Shown here: in pieces, positions 33,751 through 42,787 of the stretch
Layout of the letters: every line of letters starts with the position of its first letter
Position numbering within the stretch: the stretch's first letter is position 1
Assembly (NCBI GenBank): GCA_947476045.1
Contig: CANJNZ010000017.1
Coordinates: 1 to 64,000 of the forward strand
Direction of reading: 5' to 3'
From: Chthoniobacteraceae bacterium
Lineage (GTDB): Bacteria; Verrucomicrobiota; Verrucomicrobiia; Chthoniobacterales; Chthoniobacteraceae
Length of the DNA stretch: 64,000 bases
Notes under the pieces: model-generated
Told to the model about the DNA's origin: nothing
Databases searched by the model: none
What the model saw: only the letters and a program-made list of their open reading frames with translations
Made by a program: the position numbers and the translations under genes

Positions 33751-36135
33751 ATGCGCGCGGATTTGCACCTGCACTCGAAACACAGCGGCCCGGCGGCGGA
33801 ATGGCTTTTCCGGCGTGTCGGTCTGCCTGCGAGCTATGCGGAGCCGGCGGCTCTTTTTGAAAAGGCACGCGAACGTGGAATGGATTTTTTCACGCTCACC
33901 GATCGCGACACGCTGGATGGCTGCCTCGCCGTGGCGGGAAAGCCGGGCGTTTTTCTAAGCGAGGAAGTGACGGCGCAATTTCCCGAGGATCGCGCGAAGT
34001 TGCATCTGCTCGTGTGGGGTTTGAGCGAGGCGGAGCACCGGGAAATTCAGCGGCTGCGCGAGAACATCTACGACCTTCAGCGATACCTCGTCGAACGCGG
34101 ACTCGCGCACGGAGTGGCGCATCCACTGCATCTTGGCGATGGACGCATCAGCCCCGCGCACATCGAGAAACTCGTGTTGCTGTTCCGGCATTTCGAGGGC
34201 GTGAACGGCACACGCGACGCGCTAACGAGCGAAGTGGCGCGCTTTCTCCTCGCAGGACTGACGCCGGGAAAAATCGAAGAGTTGTCGAACCGACACAACC
34301 TCGCGCCGACCCACGATCGAGGGTGGGAGAAAGTGCTCGTCGGCGGCAGTAATGATCGCAGCGGGCTTTTCACAGCATACGCGTGGACGGAGACTGCGAA
34401 CATCGCGGATGCGTCCGCTTTTCTCGCCGAGATCCGCGAAGGGCGTTGCACGGCAGGCGGCGTGGGCGGCACGCCACTGGCGCATGCGCACGGGCTTTAC
34501 GGAACGGTGTTTCGCTTTGCATCGGAAAAAGTCTCGGCGCTCAAAGGCGGTGGTCTCGCAGGCAAGGCATTTTCGCGTTTCATGGAGGGGTCGAATCCGA
34601 CGGAGTTTTCGCTTGGTGAAAAGATGGGGTTCCTCGCGCAGGGAATAATGAACGGCCAAATCTTCGAGATGGCGAAACCGAAGAATGCGAGCATCTGGCG
34701 GCAGTTCGCGGCGACTTTTCGCGATAGCGAAGTGAAGACGCTGCTAGCCAAAGCGACCAGCGGTGTGACGGAACCGGAGCGGCGCGCGTTCATCACAGCG
34801 TGTATGTTTGCCGACCGTCTGCTCTATCGGTTCTTCACGTCGTTCGTGAAAAAACTGAGCGGCGGAAAGCTCATCGAAGCAATTCAGGATGTCTCAATGC
34901 TGGTGCCCGTCGCGCTCTCGATCGCGCCGTATTTTGTCGCGTTCCGCCAGCTCGCGCCGGACCGCGCGTGGCTGGGCGAAATCTGCCGCGCCTTTACCGG
35001 CGAAGCCCCACCGATGCTCCAAAACACGAAGCGTGCGTGGTTCACGGACACGCTTGAAGACGTGAACGGCGTGGCAACGACCATTCGCCGCATGACCGCC
35101 GCCACCATCGAAAACGGCGAACAACTCACCGTCGTGACAAGCCGGATGGCGAGCACTATCACTGGCATCCCGCTGAAAAACTTCGAGCCTGTCGGTGAGT
35201 TCGAGCTGCCGGAATACGAACTGCAAAAGCTGAGCTTTCCGCCGGTCTTGCAAATGCTCGACTACATCCAGCGCGAAGGTTTTACCGAGGTGATCATCAG
35301 CACTCCCGGCCCGGTCGGACTCACTGCGCTGCTCGCTGCACGGCTGCTCGGACTGCGCACGGCGGGCATCTACCACACCGACTTCCCGCAATACGTGCGC
35401 ATCCTCACCGACGACCGCTCGTGGGAAACGCTGGCGTGGACTTTCATGCGCACATTTTACGCGCAGATGGACACGGTATGGGTGAACAGCGAGAGCTATC
35501 GCGGGAGCTGGATCAAAAACGGAATCCCTGCGGAGAAACTGCACATCCTCCCGCGCGGCCTGGACACGCAACTCTTCAGCGCGAAACGGCGCGATGTTTC
35601 CTTTTGGCAAAAGCGCGGAGCGGCGGAAGGTGCGACGGTTCTGCTGTATGTGGGTCGTGTCTCGAAGGAGAAGGATTTGGATGTGATTGTGGCGGCGTGG
35701 GAGCGGATGCAGAATCGAAAATCGCTCGCGCTCGCATTCGTTGGCGACGGCCCATATCTCGCCGAGTTGCGGAGGCTCGCGCCGGATGCGATTTTCACGG
35801 GCTATCTCTCCGGCGAGGAACTCGCGTGTGCGTTCGCCAGCGCTGACGTGTTCGTGTTCCCGAGCACGACGGACACTTTTGGAAATGTGGTCATCGAAGC
35901 GCAGTCGTGCGGGCTTCCGTGCGTTGTGTCCGATCAAGGCGGGCCCAAGGATTTGGTGGAGCATGGCGTGAGCGGTTTTGTGACGCGTGGAAACGATGTG
36001 GAGGATTTTGCAAAAGCGGTGGTGCAACTCGCGGGAGATTCCGATCTGCGCGCACGGATGCGCGAGGCTTCCATCCAGTCGGTTTCGACGCGTGACTGGC
36101 GCGACGCCGCCCGCCGCTGGTGGGATACAACGTAG
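33751..36135 (+). CDS. PHP-domain / GT4 glycosyltransferase fusion
   Basis: I use the ATG at 33751 (MRADLHLHSKHSG), the start of the PHP domain; a GTG at 33700 is in frame. The 794-residue product has an N-terminal PHP-type metallohydrolase region (DLHLHS, then DFFTLTDRDTLDG) and a poorly conserved middle. A GT4 glycosyltransferase begins near residue 380: GPVGLTALLAARLLGLRTAG, IYHTDFPQYVRIL, LLYVGRVSKEKDLDVIV, FVFPSTTDTFGNVVIEAQSC. The second PHP motif reads TDRDT where active enzymes have TDHDT, so one metal ligand appears lost. It probably glycosylates a lipid or sugar at the cytoplasmic membrane; the acceptor is unknown. Confidence 0.85.
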   Translation: MRADLHLHSKHSGPAAEWLFRRVGLPASYAEPAALFEKARERGMDFFTLTDRDTLDGCLAVAGKPGVFLSEEVTAQFPEDRAKLHLLVWGLSEAEHREIQRLRENIYDLQRYLVERGLAHGVAHPLHLGDGRISPAHIEKLVLLFRHFEGVNGTRDALTSEVARFLLAGLTPGKIEELSNRHNLAPTHDRGWEKVLVGGSNDRSGLFTAYAWTETANIADASAFLAEIREGRCTAGGVGGTPLAHAHGLYGTVFRFASEKVSALKGGGLAGKAFSRFMEGSNPTEFSLGEKMGFLAQGIMNGQIFEMAKPKNASIWRQFAATFRDSEVKTLLAKATSGVTEPERRAFITACMFADRLLYRFFTSFVKKLSGGKLIEAIQDVSMLVPVALSIAPYFVAFRQLAPDRAWLGEICRAFTGEAPPMLQNTKRAWFTDTLEDVNGVATTIRRMTAATIENGEQLTVVTSRMASTITGIPLKNFEPVGEFELPEYELQKLSFPPVLQMLDYIQREGFTEVIISTPGPVGLTALLAARLLGLRTAGIYHTDFPQYVRILTDDRSWETLAWTFMRTFYAQMDTVWVNSESYRGSWIKNGIPAEKLHILPRGLDTQLFSAKRRDVSFWQKRGAAEGATVLLYVGRVSKEKDLDVIVAAWERMQNRKSLALAFVGDGPYLAELRRLAPDAIFTGYLSGEELACAFASADVFVFPSTTDTFGNVVIEAQSCGLPCVVSDQGGPKDLVEHGVSGFVTRGNDVEDFAKAVVQLAGDSDLRARMREASIQSVSTRDWRDAARRWWDTT

Positions 36136-36137
36136 TT

Positions 36138-36222
36138 CAAGGAGGGGGGCCGTCCCGGCCCCCTGCACCCTGCAAGGGTGCCCCTGCCGGGGCACAAGGG
36201 GCCGGGACGGCCCCTCTCCTTG
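36138..36222. terminator. Strong GC hairpin between the glycosyltransferase gene and dnaG
   Basis: Arms at 36138-36162 and 36198-36222 (CAAGGAGGGGGGCCGTCCCG and its near-exact complement, one mismatch in 25) enclose a second small dyad (GGGTGCCCCTGCCGGGGCAC). No T-run follows, so rho-independent termination is uncertain. It is of the same hairpin-element class as those at 6318, 27583 and 28864. Confidence 0.6.
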
Positions 36223-36314
36223 CGCAGGCGACTTTGCGTGCACTGCTCTTTTACAATCGTATCGAGGGGAATCTTGACACGCGAGGCAAGCGTCAGCCCA
36301 CTTGAGGCGTGGCA

Positions 36315-38204
36315 ATGATTCCGCCGGAAATAATCGAGCAGATCGCCGCGGCGAATGACATCGTCGAGGTGATTGGCTCCTATTTTCCGTTGAAGCGGAT
36401 GGGGCCTGCCTACAAGGCGCTGTGCCCTTTTCACACGGAGCGCACGCCATCGTTCACGGTGAATCCGCAGCGGCAGATTTTCAAGTGCTTCGGCTGCGGC
36501 GCGGGCGGCTCGGTGTTCCGGTTTGTGATGGATTACGAGCACATCGAATTCATCGCGGCGGTGCGCAAGCTGGCGGAGAAGGCGAATATCCAAATCCCCG
36601 ATGCGCAGATGAGTGGCGAGGATTTGGAGCGTGCGGATTTGCGACGCCGGGTGCTGGCGTTGCACGCGGTCGCGGCGGATTTTTTTCACACGCAACTCAT
36701 GCGCGGGAAGACGGCGGAGGGCGGTCGGGACTATTTGAAAAAGCGCGGTCTATCGGCGGAAGTAGCGAAGTCGTGGAAGATCGGATTTTCGCCCGAATCG
36801 TGGGACGCGCTGCTCGGCCACGCACAGCGCGAGGGATTCAACATGGAGGAATTGGAGGCGAGCGGGCTGTTTGCAAAAAAAGAGGACAGCGGGCGACTGT
36901 ATGATCGGTTCCGTGGTCGCATCATGTTTCCGATCTGCAACGACACGGGCGAAGTGATCGCTTTCAGCGGGCGCGTGCTGAATGCGGAGCAGAGTCCCGC
37001 GAAATATGTGAACTCACCGGAGACGCTGCTTTTCACGAAGGGCGCGGTGCTTTTCGGTCTGAACAAATCCAAGCGCGCGCTCATCGAAAAAAAGCAGGCG
37101 ATTGTGTGCGAGGGGCAGATTGATTTGATCACGGCATTTGAGAACGGCGTGCAGAATGTGATCGCGCCGCAAGGGACGGCGTTCACGGAGCGGCAGGCGC
37201 GGATTTTGAAGCGATATGTGGAGGAGGTGGTGCTGTGCTTCGATGCGGACGCAGCGGGCGAAAAGGCGGCGGAGCGTTCGCTACCGCAGTTACTCGGCGA
37301 GGGATTGCTGGTGCGCTGCGCGGAGATGCCGCCGGGCGAGGACCCCGATTCGCTGATCCGAAAGCACGGCGGCGAGGCGTTTGCGGCGCGCATCGGTGAT
37401 GCGAAGGATTTTTTCGATTTCCAAATCTCGCGACTCAGCCAGCGATCCGATTTTTCCACACCGCGAGGACGCGCGGCGGCTGCGGAGAAACTGACGGGCT
37501 ATGCGCGAATGCTGAAGGACGGCTTCGTGAAAGAAACGCTCATGAGCCGCATCGCCGATGTGCTGGAAATCGGGCGCACTGAATACGCCCGACTCGTTCA
37601 CACCGGTGAAAAGAGTCCGACGAAAGAGTTGCCGGAGCAGTTTAAATCTAAAGTGGAAAAGACGTTCGCAGCGCTGTTGAGAGGAATTGTCCGCCCAAAA
37701 AATACCGGGGACACCAACGCGGATGGAACAAAGCCGCCGAAGCCCGAGCGCATCGAACTCCCCCCCACGCACCAATGGCTCGTCCTGCTCGCATTGCGGC
37801 ACGGCGTTTCGCGCGCATGGCTGCAAGCACAGCCTTGGGAGCGCGTGCTCGACGATGCCACGGAAGCCTCCGCGCTGCTGGTAAAAGTCCTCGATGCCGA
37901 CTTGCGCCCCGACGACAACGCTTCGCTCAACGGCTTTTTCTCCACTCTCGGCACTGCGGAGGAAGCCGCACTTTGCTCCCTGCTCGAACGCCCCGTCCCA
38001 CCCGGAGCAAAAGTGATGGCCGAGGACTGCTGGCATGAATTGGAGCGCCGCGACCTCACCCGCCGCCGTCAATCACTCGAAACGCGCCTCCACGCCCCCG
38101 GCCTCTCCGCCGACGAACAGGCCAACATTCACCAGCAAGTGCTCGAACTTCACCGCCGCCTCTCCGCTCTGCCTGTATCGAGGCCGCCGAAGCCCTTGGA
38201 GTAG
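36315..38204 (+). CDS. dnaG: DNA primase
   Basis: The ATG at 36315 is preceded by TTGAGG at good spacing; a GTG two codons earlier (36309) is an alternative. The 629-residue product has the zinc finger CPFHTERTPSFTVNP...CFGCG (about 38-64), the primase core with KRGLSAEVAKSW and the TOPRIM motifs CEGQIDLITAFENGV and CFDADAAGEKAAERSLP. A C-terminal helicase-interaction region follows. It makes RNA primers at the fork. It precedes rpoD, reproducing the macromolecular-synthesis gene order (without rpsU). Confidence 0.97.
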   Translation: MIPPEIIEQIAAANDIVEVIGSYFPLKRMGPAYKALCPFHTERTPSFTVNPQRQIFKCFGCGAGGSVFRFVMDYEHIEFIAAVRKLAEKANIQIPDAQMSGEDLERADLRRRVLALHAVAADFFHTQLMRGKTAEGGRDYLKKRGLSAEVAKSWKIGFSPESWDALLGHAQREGFNMEELEASGLFAKKEDSGRLYDRFRGRIMFPICNDTGEVIAFSGRVLNAEQSPAKYVNSPETLLFTKGAVLFGLNKSKRALIEKKQAIVCEGQIDLITAFENGVQNVIAPQGTAFTERQARILKRYVEEVVLCFDADAAGEKAAERSLPQLLGEGLLVRCAEMPPGEDPDSLIRKHGGEAFAARIGDAKDFFDFQISRLSQRSDFSTPRGRAAAAEKLTGYARMLKDGFVKETLMSRIADVLEIGRTEYARLVHTGEKSPTKELPEQFKSKVEKTFAALLRGIVRPKNTGDTNADGTKPPKPERIELPPTHQWLVLLALRHGVSRAWLQAQPWERVLDDATEASALLVKVLDADLRPDDNASLNGFFSTLGTAEEAALCSLLERPVPPGAKVMAEDCWHELERRDLTRRRQSLETRLHAPGLSADEQANIHQQVLELHRRLSALPVSRPPKPLE

Positions 38205-38377
38205 CGTGGTTTTCACGCGAAAATGGTGATTTCGCAAAAAATCTACGGATTTTCAGAGAAATGACTTGCTCGCGCTCAAGTCGCTCTTGATAGTCCGCGA
38301 CCTTTTTCCCATTGAGCGGTGCCGTAATGAACGTCCCGAATGAGGAAAGAGGTTTTTTTAACCAGACTTCGCGGAAT

Positions 38378-40330
38378 ATGCCAAAGATCAAAAAGAAAGC
38401 CCTTCCTAAACCCGCCAAGACCACCAAGAAATCACCAGCTAAAAAAGCCAGCGCAAAGCAGAAACCAGCGACGAAAAAGCCAAGCAAGCCAGCTAAAAAA
38501 GCCCCGAAGGCTGAGAAGGTTGCCAAAGCAAAGAACAAGGAGCCGAAGGTTCGCGCCAAAGCCGAGAAGAGGAGCAAAGATCGCTCTTCTTCAAAGAACG
38601 GCAAAATCAGCAGCAAACTCGCCGCTTTACTCCAAATACCAGCCAAAACTGCGCTGAAGCCGGGACAAACCATCCTCGACACAGCCGAGGGTGCTGAAAA
38701 ACTCCGCGAACTCGTGAAGCTCGCGAAGGAGCAGGGTTACCTCACTTTCGACGACCTCAACGAACACCTGCCCGATTCCGTCAACGATGCGGACGACATG
38801 GAAGCCATCATGGTGCGCATGCGCAGCATGGAAATTGACATCATTGATTCCTCGCAGGTTGATAGCTACAAAATCGGCCCGAAGACGGACGACCCGCAGA
38901 ACCAAAAGGAGGAGGAGGAGCCGGAGAAGCCGAACGAGAAACTCGACATTCTCGACGACCCGGTGCGGATGTATCTCAAGCAGATGGGGCAGGTTCCCCT
39001 GCTCACCCGTGAGCAGGAAGTGGAAATCTCCATGCGCATCGAAGATGCCGAACTCAATGTGCAAAAGCACGTGAATTATTTCGGTTTCATCCCGCGCGCC
39101 TTTCTCGAACTCGGACAGAAACTCATGGACGGTCGCGAACGTTTCGACCGCGTGATCCTCGACAAGAAAATCGAGAGCCGTGACAAATACATGAAAGGGC
39201 TCCCGCGCTTGATGAAGCAGCTCGAAGACTCAACAAATGACGCTACGAAGGCGTATAAAAACTTCCTCTCACACGGCGGCACTAATAAAGACGGCAAGAG
39301 CTATCTCGACTTCGTCAAGGCGCACAACAACGTCCAGAAACACTTCCCGAAGTTCTTCTTTAAACAGAAAGTCACCGAGGATTTCGTGACGCTGTGCGAA
39401 AACGAGCACCGGATGATCACCAATCTCCAGCACGAACTGCACAAGCCAAAGCGCGACCAATCCCGCGCGATTGGCGGAGCCAAGGTGGACTACGCCGCCA
39501 AGCTCAAGGAAATCCAGACGCGCGTCTGGATGAGCACGGAGGACTTCCTCAAGGAATACCAGGAACTGCGCAAATGGCTCCGCAAGGCCCTCCGCGCAAA
39601 AACTGAAATGGTCGAGGCCAACCTACGTCTCGTCATTTCCATCGCTAAAAAATACACGAACCGCGGCCTTTCATTCCTCGACCTCATTCAAGAGGGCAAC
39701 ATGGGTTTGATGAAAGCCGTCGAGAAATTCGAGTATCGCCGCGGCTACAAATTCTCCACCTACGCTACGTGGTGGATTCGCCAGGCCATCACCCGCTCCA
39801 TCGCCGACCAAGCCCGCACCATCCGCATCCCGGTGCATATGATCGAGACGATCAACAAGCTCATGCGCGTGCAGAAACAGCTCGTGCAGGACTACGGTCG
39901 CGAACCCACCCCGGAGGAAGTCGCCGAGGAAATCAACCTCCCCGTCGAGCGCGTCCGTGCCGTCTTGAAAATGGCGCAGCAGCCCATCTCGCTCCAATCG
40001 CCCGTGGGCGACAGCGACGACACCAGCTTTGGCGACTTCATCCCCGACCAAACGGCTGAAGACCCAGCGGATGTCACCGCCATTTCGCTGCTCAAAGACA
40101 AAATCAAAGACGTGCTCACCTCGCTCACCGAACGCGAGCGGCAGGTGCTGGAGCAGCGCTTCGGCCTCGTGGACGGCTACAGCCGCACGCTCGAAGAAGT
40201 CGGCCGCCAGTTCAAAGTCACCCGCGAGCGTATCCGCCAAATCGAAGCAAAAGCCCTTCGCAAAATGCGTCACCCCACGCGCATCCGTCAGCTCGAAGGC
40301 TTCCTCGAAGCCACGGACATGAAGCCCTAG
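38378..40330 (+). CDS. rpoD: Primary sigma factor (sigma-70) with Lys/Ala/Pro-rich N-terminal tail
   Basis: I use the ATG at 38378 ([14 protein letters not shown]); ATGs at 38327 and 38312 are in frame. The first ~75 residues are a histone-H1-like basic tail (repeated KPAK/KKAP words). After a region 1.1-like part come region 1.2 ([20 protein letters not shown]), region 2 ([57 protein letters not shown]), region 3 and region 4 ([35 protein letters not shown]). A 250-residue insert lies between 1.2 and 2, as in RpoD of many groups. It directs housekeeping transcription. Confidence 0.95.
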   Translation: MPKIKKKALPKPAKTTKKSPAKKASAKQKPATKKPSKPAKKAPKAEKVAKAKNKEPKVRAKAEKRSKDRSSSKNGKISSKLAALLQIPAKTALKPGQTILDTAEGAEKLRELVKLAKEQGYLTFDDLNEHLPDSVNDADDMEAIMVRMRSMEIDIIDSSQVDSYKIGPKTDDPQNQKEEEEPEKPNEKLDILDDPVRMYLKQMGQVPLLTREQEVEISMRIEDAELNVQKHVNYFGFIPRAFLELGQKLMDGRERFDRVILDKKIESRDKYMKGLPRLMKQLEDSTNDATKAYKNFLSHGGTNKDGKSYLDFVKAHNNVQKHFPKFFFKQKVTEDFVTLCENEHRMITNLQHELHKPKRDQSRAIGGAKVDYAAKLKEIQTRVWMSTEDFLKEYQELRKWLRKALRAKTEMVEANLRLVISIAKKYTNRGLSFLDLIQEGNMGLMKAVEKFEYRRGYKFSTYATWWIRQAITRSIADQARTIRIPVHMIETINKLMRVQKQLVQDYGREPTPEEVAEEINLPVERVRAVLKMAQQPISLQSPVGDSDDTSFGDFIPDQTAEDPADVTAISLLKDKIKDVLTSLTERERQVLEQRFGLVDGYSRTLEEVGRQFKVTRERIRQIEAKALRKMRHPTRIRQLEGFLEATDMKP

Positions 40331-40436
40331 TCCTCCGCCCTTTTTGGGGCAGGCTGGTTTTATTTCGGCATAAACCCGGTAACATCGGGAAAATTCTGCA
40401 ACTTCCGGCGAGAAACGCTGTTCTTTTGTCACAGCC

Positions 40437-40805
40437 ATGAACCACGACGAACAAGACGAGCTTTGGAAATTGCTCGGCAAAGCACGGGAGCCGAAAGTCT
40501 CTCCGTTTTTCGCCGGCAAAGTCCTGCGCGCGATCCGGAAGGAGCCGGAGCCCGTCAGCTTGCTCGCATGGCTCCGCAGAAAATGGATCATCCCTGCGAC
40601 TGCTGCTGCATGCGCGCTTGTTGTCACTTTCGTCGCTATGCGGACCTCCGTCGCTCCAAACAACCAGCTAGCCGCAGCAGATCCACTTTCCGAGCTGGCT
40701 ACTTACGTCGAAAAATCCGAGGACTCCGCCGAGTCGCTCGACACACTCCTCGCATCCGAGGATCACTCCATATGGCTGCAAGCCGATCCTTCTTCGCTCT
40801 ACTAA
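40437..40805 (+). CDS. Single-pass membrane protein, anti-sigma-like
   Basis: 122 residues. A cytoplasmic N-terminus (MNHDEQDELWKLLGKAREP) is followed by one membrane helix (WIIPATAAACALVVTFVAM) and a short acidic periplasmic tail (EKSEDSAESLDTLLASEDHS). The layout resembles small anti-sigma or regulator proteins that precede Spy/CpxP-like sensors, but there is no zinc motif. Its last 34 bases overlap the next gene, so the two are cotranscribed. Confidence 0.65.
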   Translation: MNHDEQDELWKLLGKAREPKVSPFFAGKVLRAIRKEPEPVSLLAWLRRKWIIPATAAACALVVTFVAMRTSVAPNNQLAAADPLSELATYVEKSEDSAESLDTLLASEDHSIWLQADPSSLY

Positions 40806-41395
40806 TCGCCAGTGCGCTCGGCGCTCCGGCTTTCGCACAGGAACTGCCACCTCCACCACCGGAAGGACAACGCCCTGAGCCGCCGAAGGAGGAGCAGCAT
40901 CCAAACTTTCAGCGCCGACCGTTTGGGCGCGGCCCGGAAGGCAGGGGCGGGCCTGACTGGAAAGGTGGACCCGGCAGTCCCGGAGGAACGCAACCGGGAC
41001 CGGATGCTTCTGGAATTCGCGACCGCGCGATGCACGAAATCCAGAAACTTACACCCGAGCAGCGCAGTGAAGTGTGGCGTTGTGTTTGGGCTGTGCTGAA
41101 CCTGCCTGCGGAAAAGCGCCAGATGCTTTTGGGGCAGGACGAAGATCGCCGGAAAAGGATGCGCGAACAAATCGAGCAGGCGCTCAAGGACAACGGCATC
41201 GAAATCAACGACGAAAACAAGAGGCGCTTTTTTCACCGTTACTTTGAGGAGCGCCGGGCGATCGAGGAAAAGCTTCGCAAGGAGGAAAGCGAACGTCGTC
41301 AGACGTTGATGCGCGAACTGGGCGAGAAATTAAAAAAAGAATTCAGCTCAGAGGCCGCAACTACGCCAGCTCCCGAAAAAGCGGAGAGCAAGTAA
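40772..41395 (+). CDS. Secreted, charged helical protein (heavy-metal-sensor/Spy-like context)
   Basis: The ATG at 40772 starts a signal peptide (MAASRSFFALLIASALGAPA, FA-Q cleavage). The 207-residue product has a Pro/Gly-rich stretch (PPPPEGQRPEPPKEEQHP), then a charged all-helical part (LTPEQRSEVWRCVWAVLNLP; EIQKL..). The LTPEQR motif resembles LTxxQ envelope stress proteins. It overlaps the upstream membrane protein gene by 34 bases. A second LTxxQ-type protein is at 52833-53327. Confidence 0.6.
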   Translation: MAASRSFFALLIASALGAPAFAQELPPPPPEGQRPEPPKEEQHPNFQRRPFGRGPEGRGGPDWKGGPGSPGGTQPGPDASGIRDRAMHEIQKLTPEQRSEVWRCVWAVLNLPAEKRQMLLGQDEDRRKRMREQIEQALKDNGIEINDENKRRFFHRYFEERRAIEEKLRKEESERRQTLMRELGEKLKKEFSSEAATTPAPEKAESK

Positions 41396-41399
41396 CGAC

Positions 41400-41831
41400 T
41401 CAGCCCCGCTTTTCGTTTGAAGGCGGCTGCTCGTTTTCCTTCGCGGTGTTTGTGAATCGCCGTGCCAGTTCGCCGAGACGCTGTCCGGCGATTTCCCCGA
41501 GGAACGGTTTCGCAATTCCCGCCGCGAACTTCGCCGCACTCCAAACGGCACCCAGCTTTCCCGCCATGCCGAGCTTTTGCCCCGTGCTGCGCTCGACGAA
41601 GACCGTCTTTTTGCGCGCTGGCAGTTTGCTCAGTAGCAGCCCGATCAAAGTCGCGCCACCGAGCCATGCCGGTCGGTGTTTTTCAAAACTCTCCTTCGCC
41701 CGTGCGGGAACATCGAGCTTCTGCCGGAGCAATTCGCCAGCGTCCTGCAAAGCACGGCCAGTCCGTGCGAGTCGCTCACGTGCGGCGGCAAGCTGGGCAA
41801 TTAATTCTGCTTTGTCTGATTCTCCAGCCAT
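41400..41831 (-). CDS. YqjK-like membrane-associated protein
   Basis: 143 residues from ATG 41831, overlapping the 3' end of the upstream holin-like gene by 31 bases. It has an N-terminal helix (ELIAQLAAARERLARTGRAL), a short hydrophobic stretch (HRPAWLGGATLIGLLLSKLP) and a polar tail. By position it corresponds to the third gene of yqjD-yqjE-yqjK operons; sequence support alone is weak. Likely associates with the inner membrane. Confidence 0.55.
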   Translation of the reverse strand: MAGESDKAELIAQLAAARERLARTGRALQDAGELLRQKLDVPARAKESFEKHRPAWLGGATLIGLLLSKLPARKKTVFVERSTGQKLGMAGKLGAVWSAAKFAAGIAKPFLGEIAGQRLGELARRFTNTAKENEQPPSNEKRG

Positions 41832-42220
41832 TGTTGATCCTTTTTCAGTTCTTCCGTCGTGAGCGGGAAAAGTGGTGTGTTGATTTTCGATTTCAGCGCG
41901 ACTCCCAGCACAAGCGCAGCGACGAAATGCGCACCCGCCATCGCGAGCGAAGCCCAGAGCCACGCGCTTTCTCCACCGAAAATCTTCGCAATGACAAACA
42001 CTGCGCCGAGACAAAGAAACAACCACGCGAACACCGCGAAAATGAGCGCCACAGCGAGCAGGAGCAAAAGCTTCAGCACATGGCCGGTCGCCTCCCTGCC
42101 TTCGAGCGAGACGAGTTTCAGACGCGCCGCTGCGTATTGTGCGCACGCGGCTAGAAAGGCGCGCACCTGGAAAACCACGCCGGCATTTTCCCCCGCAGGC
42201 GATGGTTCGTTTGCAGGCAT
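41801..42220 (-). CDS. Phage-holin-like / YqjE-family membrane protein
   Basis: 139 residues. The ATG (42220) overlaps the stop of the DUF883 gene (TGATG). Two long membrane helices (GHVLKLLLLLAVALIFAVFA; WASLAMAGAHFVAALVLGVA) follow a soluble start (QVRAFLAACAQYAAARLKLV). This matches the Phage_holin_3_6/DUF1469-type proteins that pair with YqjD. Role: membrane- and ribosome-associated stress protein by analogy. Confidence 0.8.
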   Translation of the reverse strand: MPANEPSPAGENAGVVFQVRAFLAACAQYAAARLKLVSLEGREATGHVLKLLLLLAVALIFAVFAWLFLCLGAVFVIAKIFGGESAWLWASLAMAGAHFVAALVLGVALKSKINTPLFPLTTEELKKDQQWLENQTKQN

Positions 42221-42489
42221 CAGCGACGAAGCACGAGGCCGATGATGAAGCCAACGCCCAGCGCGGCCATCACGCTCTTGGTGGGATTTTCGCGCACGTA
42301 GGCTTCCACCTCTTTGTGGATGCCACTCGCCTTGTCCTTCCACTCTCCGGCAAATGACCCTGCGCGTTCCTTCAGTTCGCGTGCGACCTCCGCAGCGGCG
42401 TCCCGCATTTCTGCGGCAGCAGCGCGAGCGTGAGCCTTGGAGGTTTCGAGATGATCCTGATTGCCGTTGGGTTGTGTGGTGTCGCTCAT
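42220..42489 (-). CDS. YqjD/ElaB-like (DUF883) protein
   Basis: 89 residues: an Ala/Glu/Lys-rich amphipathic helix ([20 protein letters not shown]), then [20 protein letters not shown] and the ending GLVLRR. The GxGxxxG membrane anchor and RR end are the DUF883 hallmark. E. coli homologues bind stationary-phase ribosomes at the membrane. Its ATG overlaps the infA stop (ATGA), an unusual coupling. Confidence 0.88.
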   Translation of the reverse strand: MSDTTQPNGNQDHLETSKAHARAAAAEMRDAAAEVARELKERAGSFAGEWKDKASGIHKEVEAYVRENPTKSVMAALGVGFIIGLVLRR

Positions 42490-42704
42490 TGTTCGCGGAA
42501 TGTGATACGTGCTTTGCTTAAATCGTAAGGTGACATTTCAAGTTTCACCTTATCGCCGGGTACGATGCGGATGAAATTCTTCCGCATCTTCCCCGAGATA
42601 TGTGCTAGTAATACGTGTCCGTTGGCAAGTTGCACGCGGAACATTGTCCCCGGCAGCACATCTTTCACGATTCCCGTGGTTTCGATGGAGTCTTTATTGG
42701 CCAT
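42486..42704 (-). CDS. infA: Translation initiation factor IF-1
   Basis: The ATG at 42704 gives 72 residues, the exact family length; an in-frame ATG at 42734 adds ten. The OB-fold sequence is canonical: [60 protein letters not shown]. Its last codon overlaps the start of the DUF883 gene. Confidence 0.97.
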   Translation of the reverse strand: MANKDSIETTGIVKDVLPGTMFRVQLANGHVLLAHISGKMRKNFIRIVPGDKVKLEMSPYDLSKARITFREQ

Positions 42705-42787
42705 GCGAGGTTGGAAATTGCCGTTTTTTGGCAAGAAAGCAATCCCGCAGTGTATGCAAAAGCCCGTTTCCGGCAGTATGTTTCAAT

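Noticed and set aside
34894-36450. Minus-strand frame over the PHP-glycosyltransferase gene
   Set aside because: Antisense shadow; the true gene has clear PHP and GT4 motifs.
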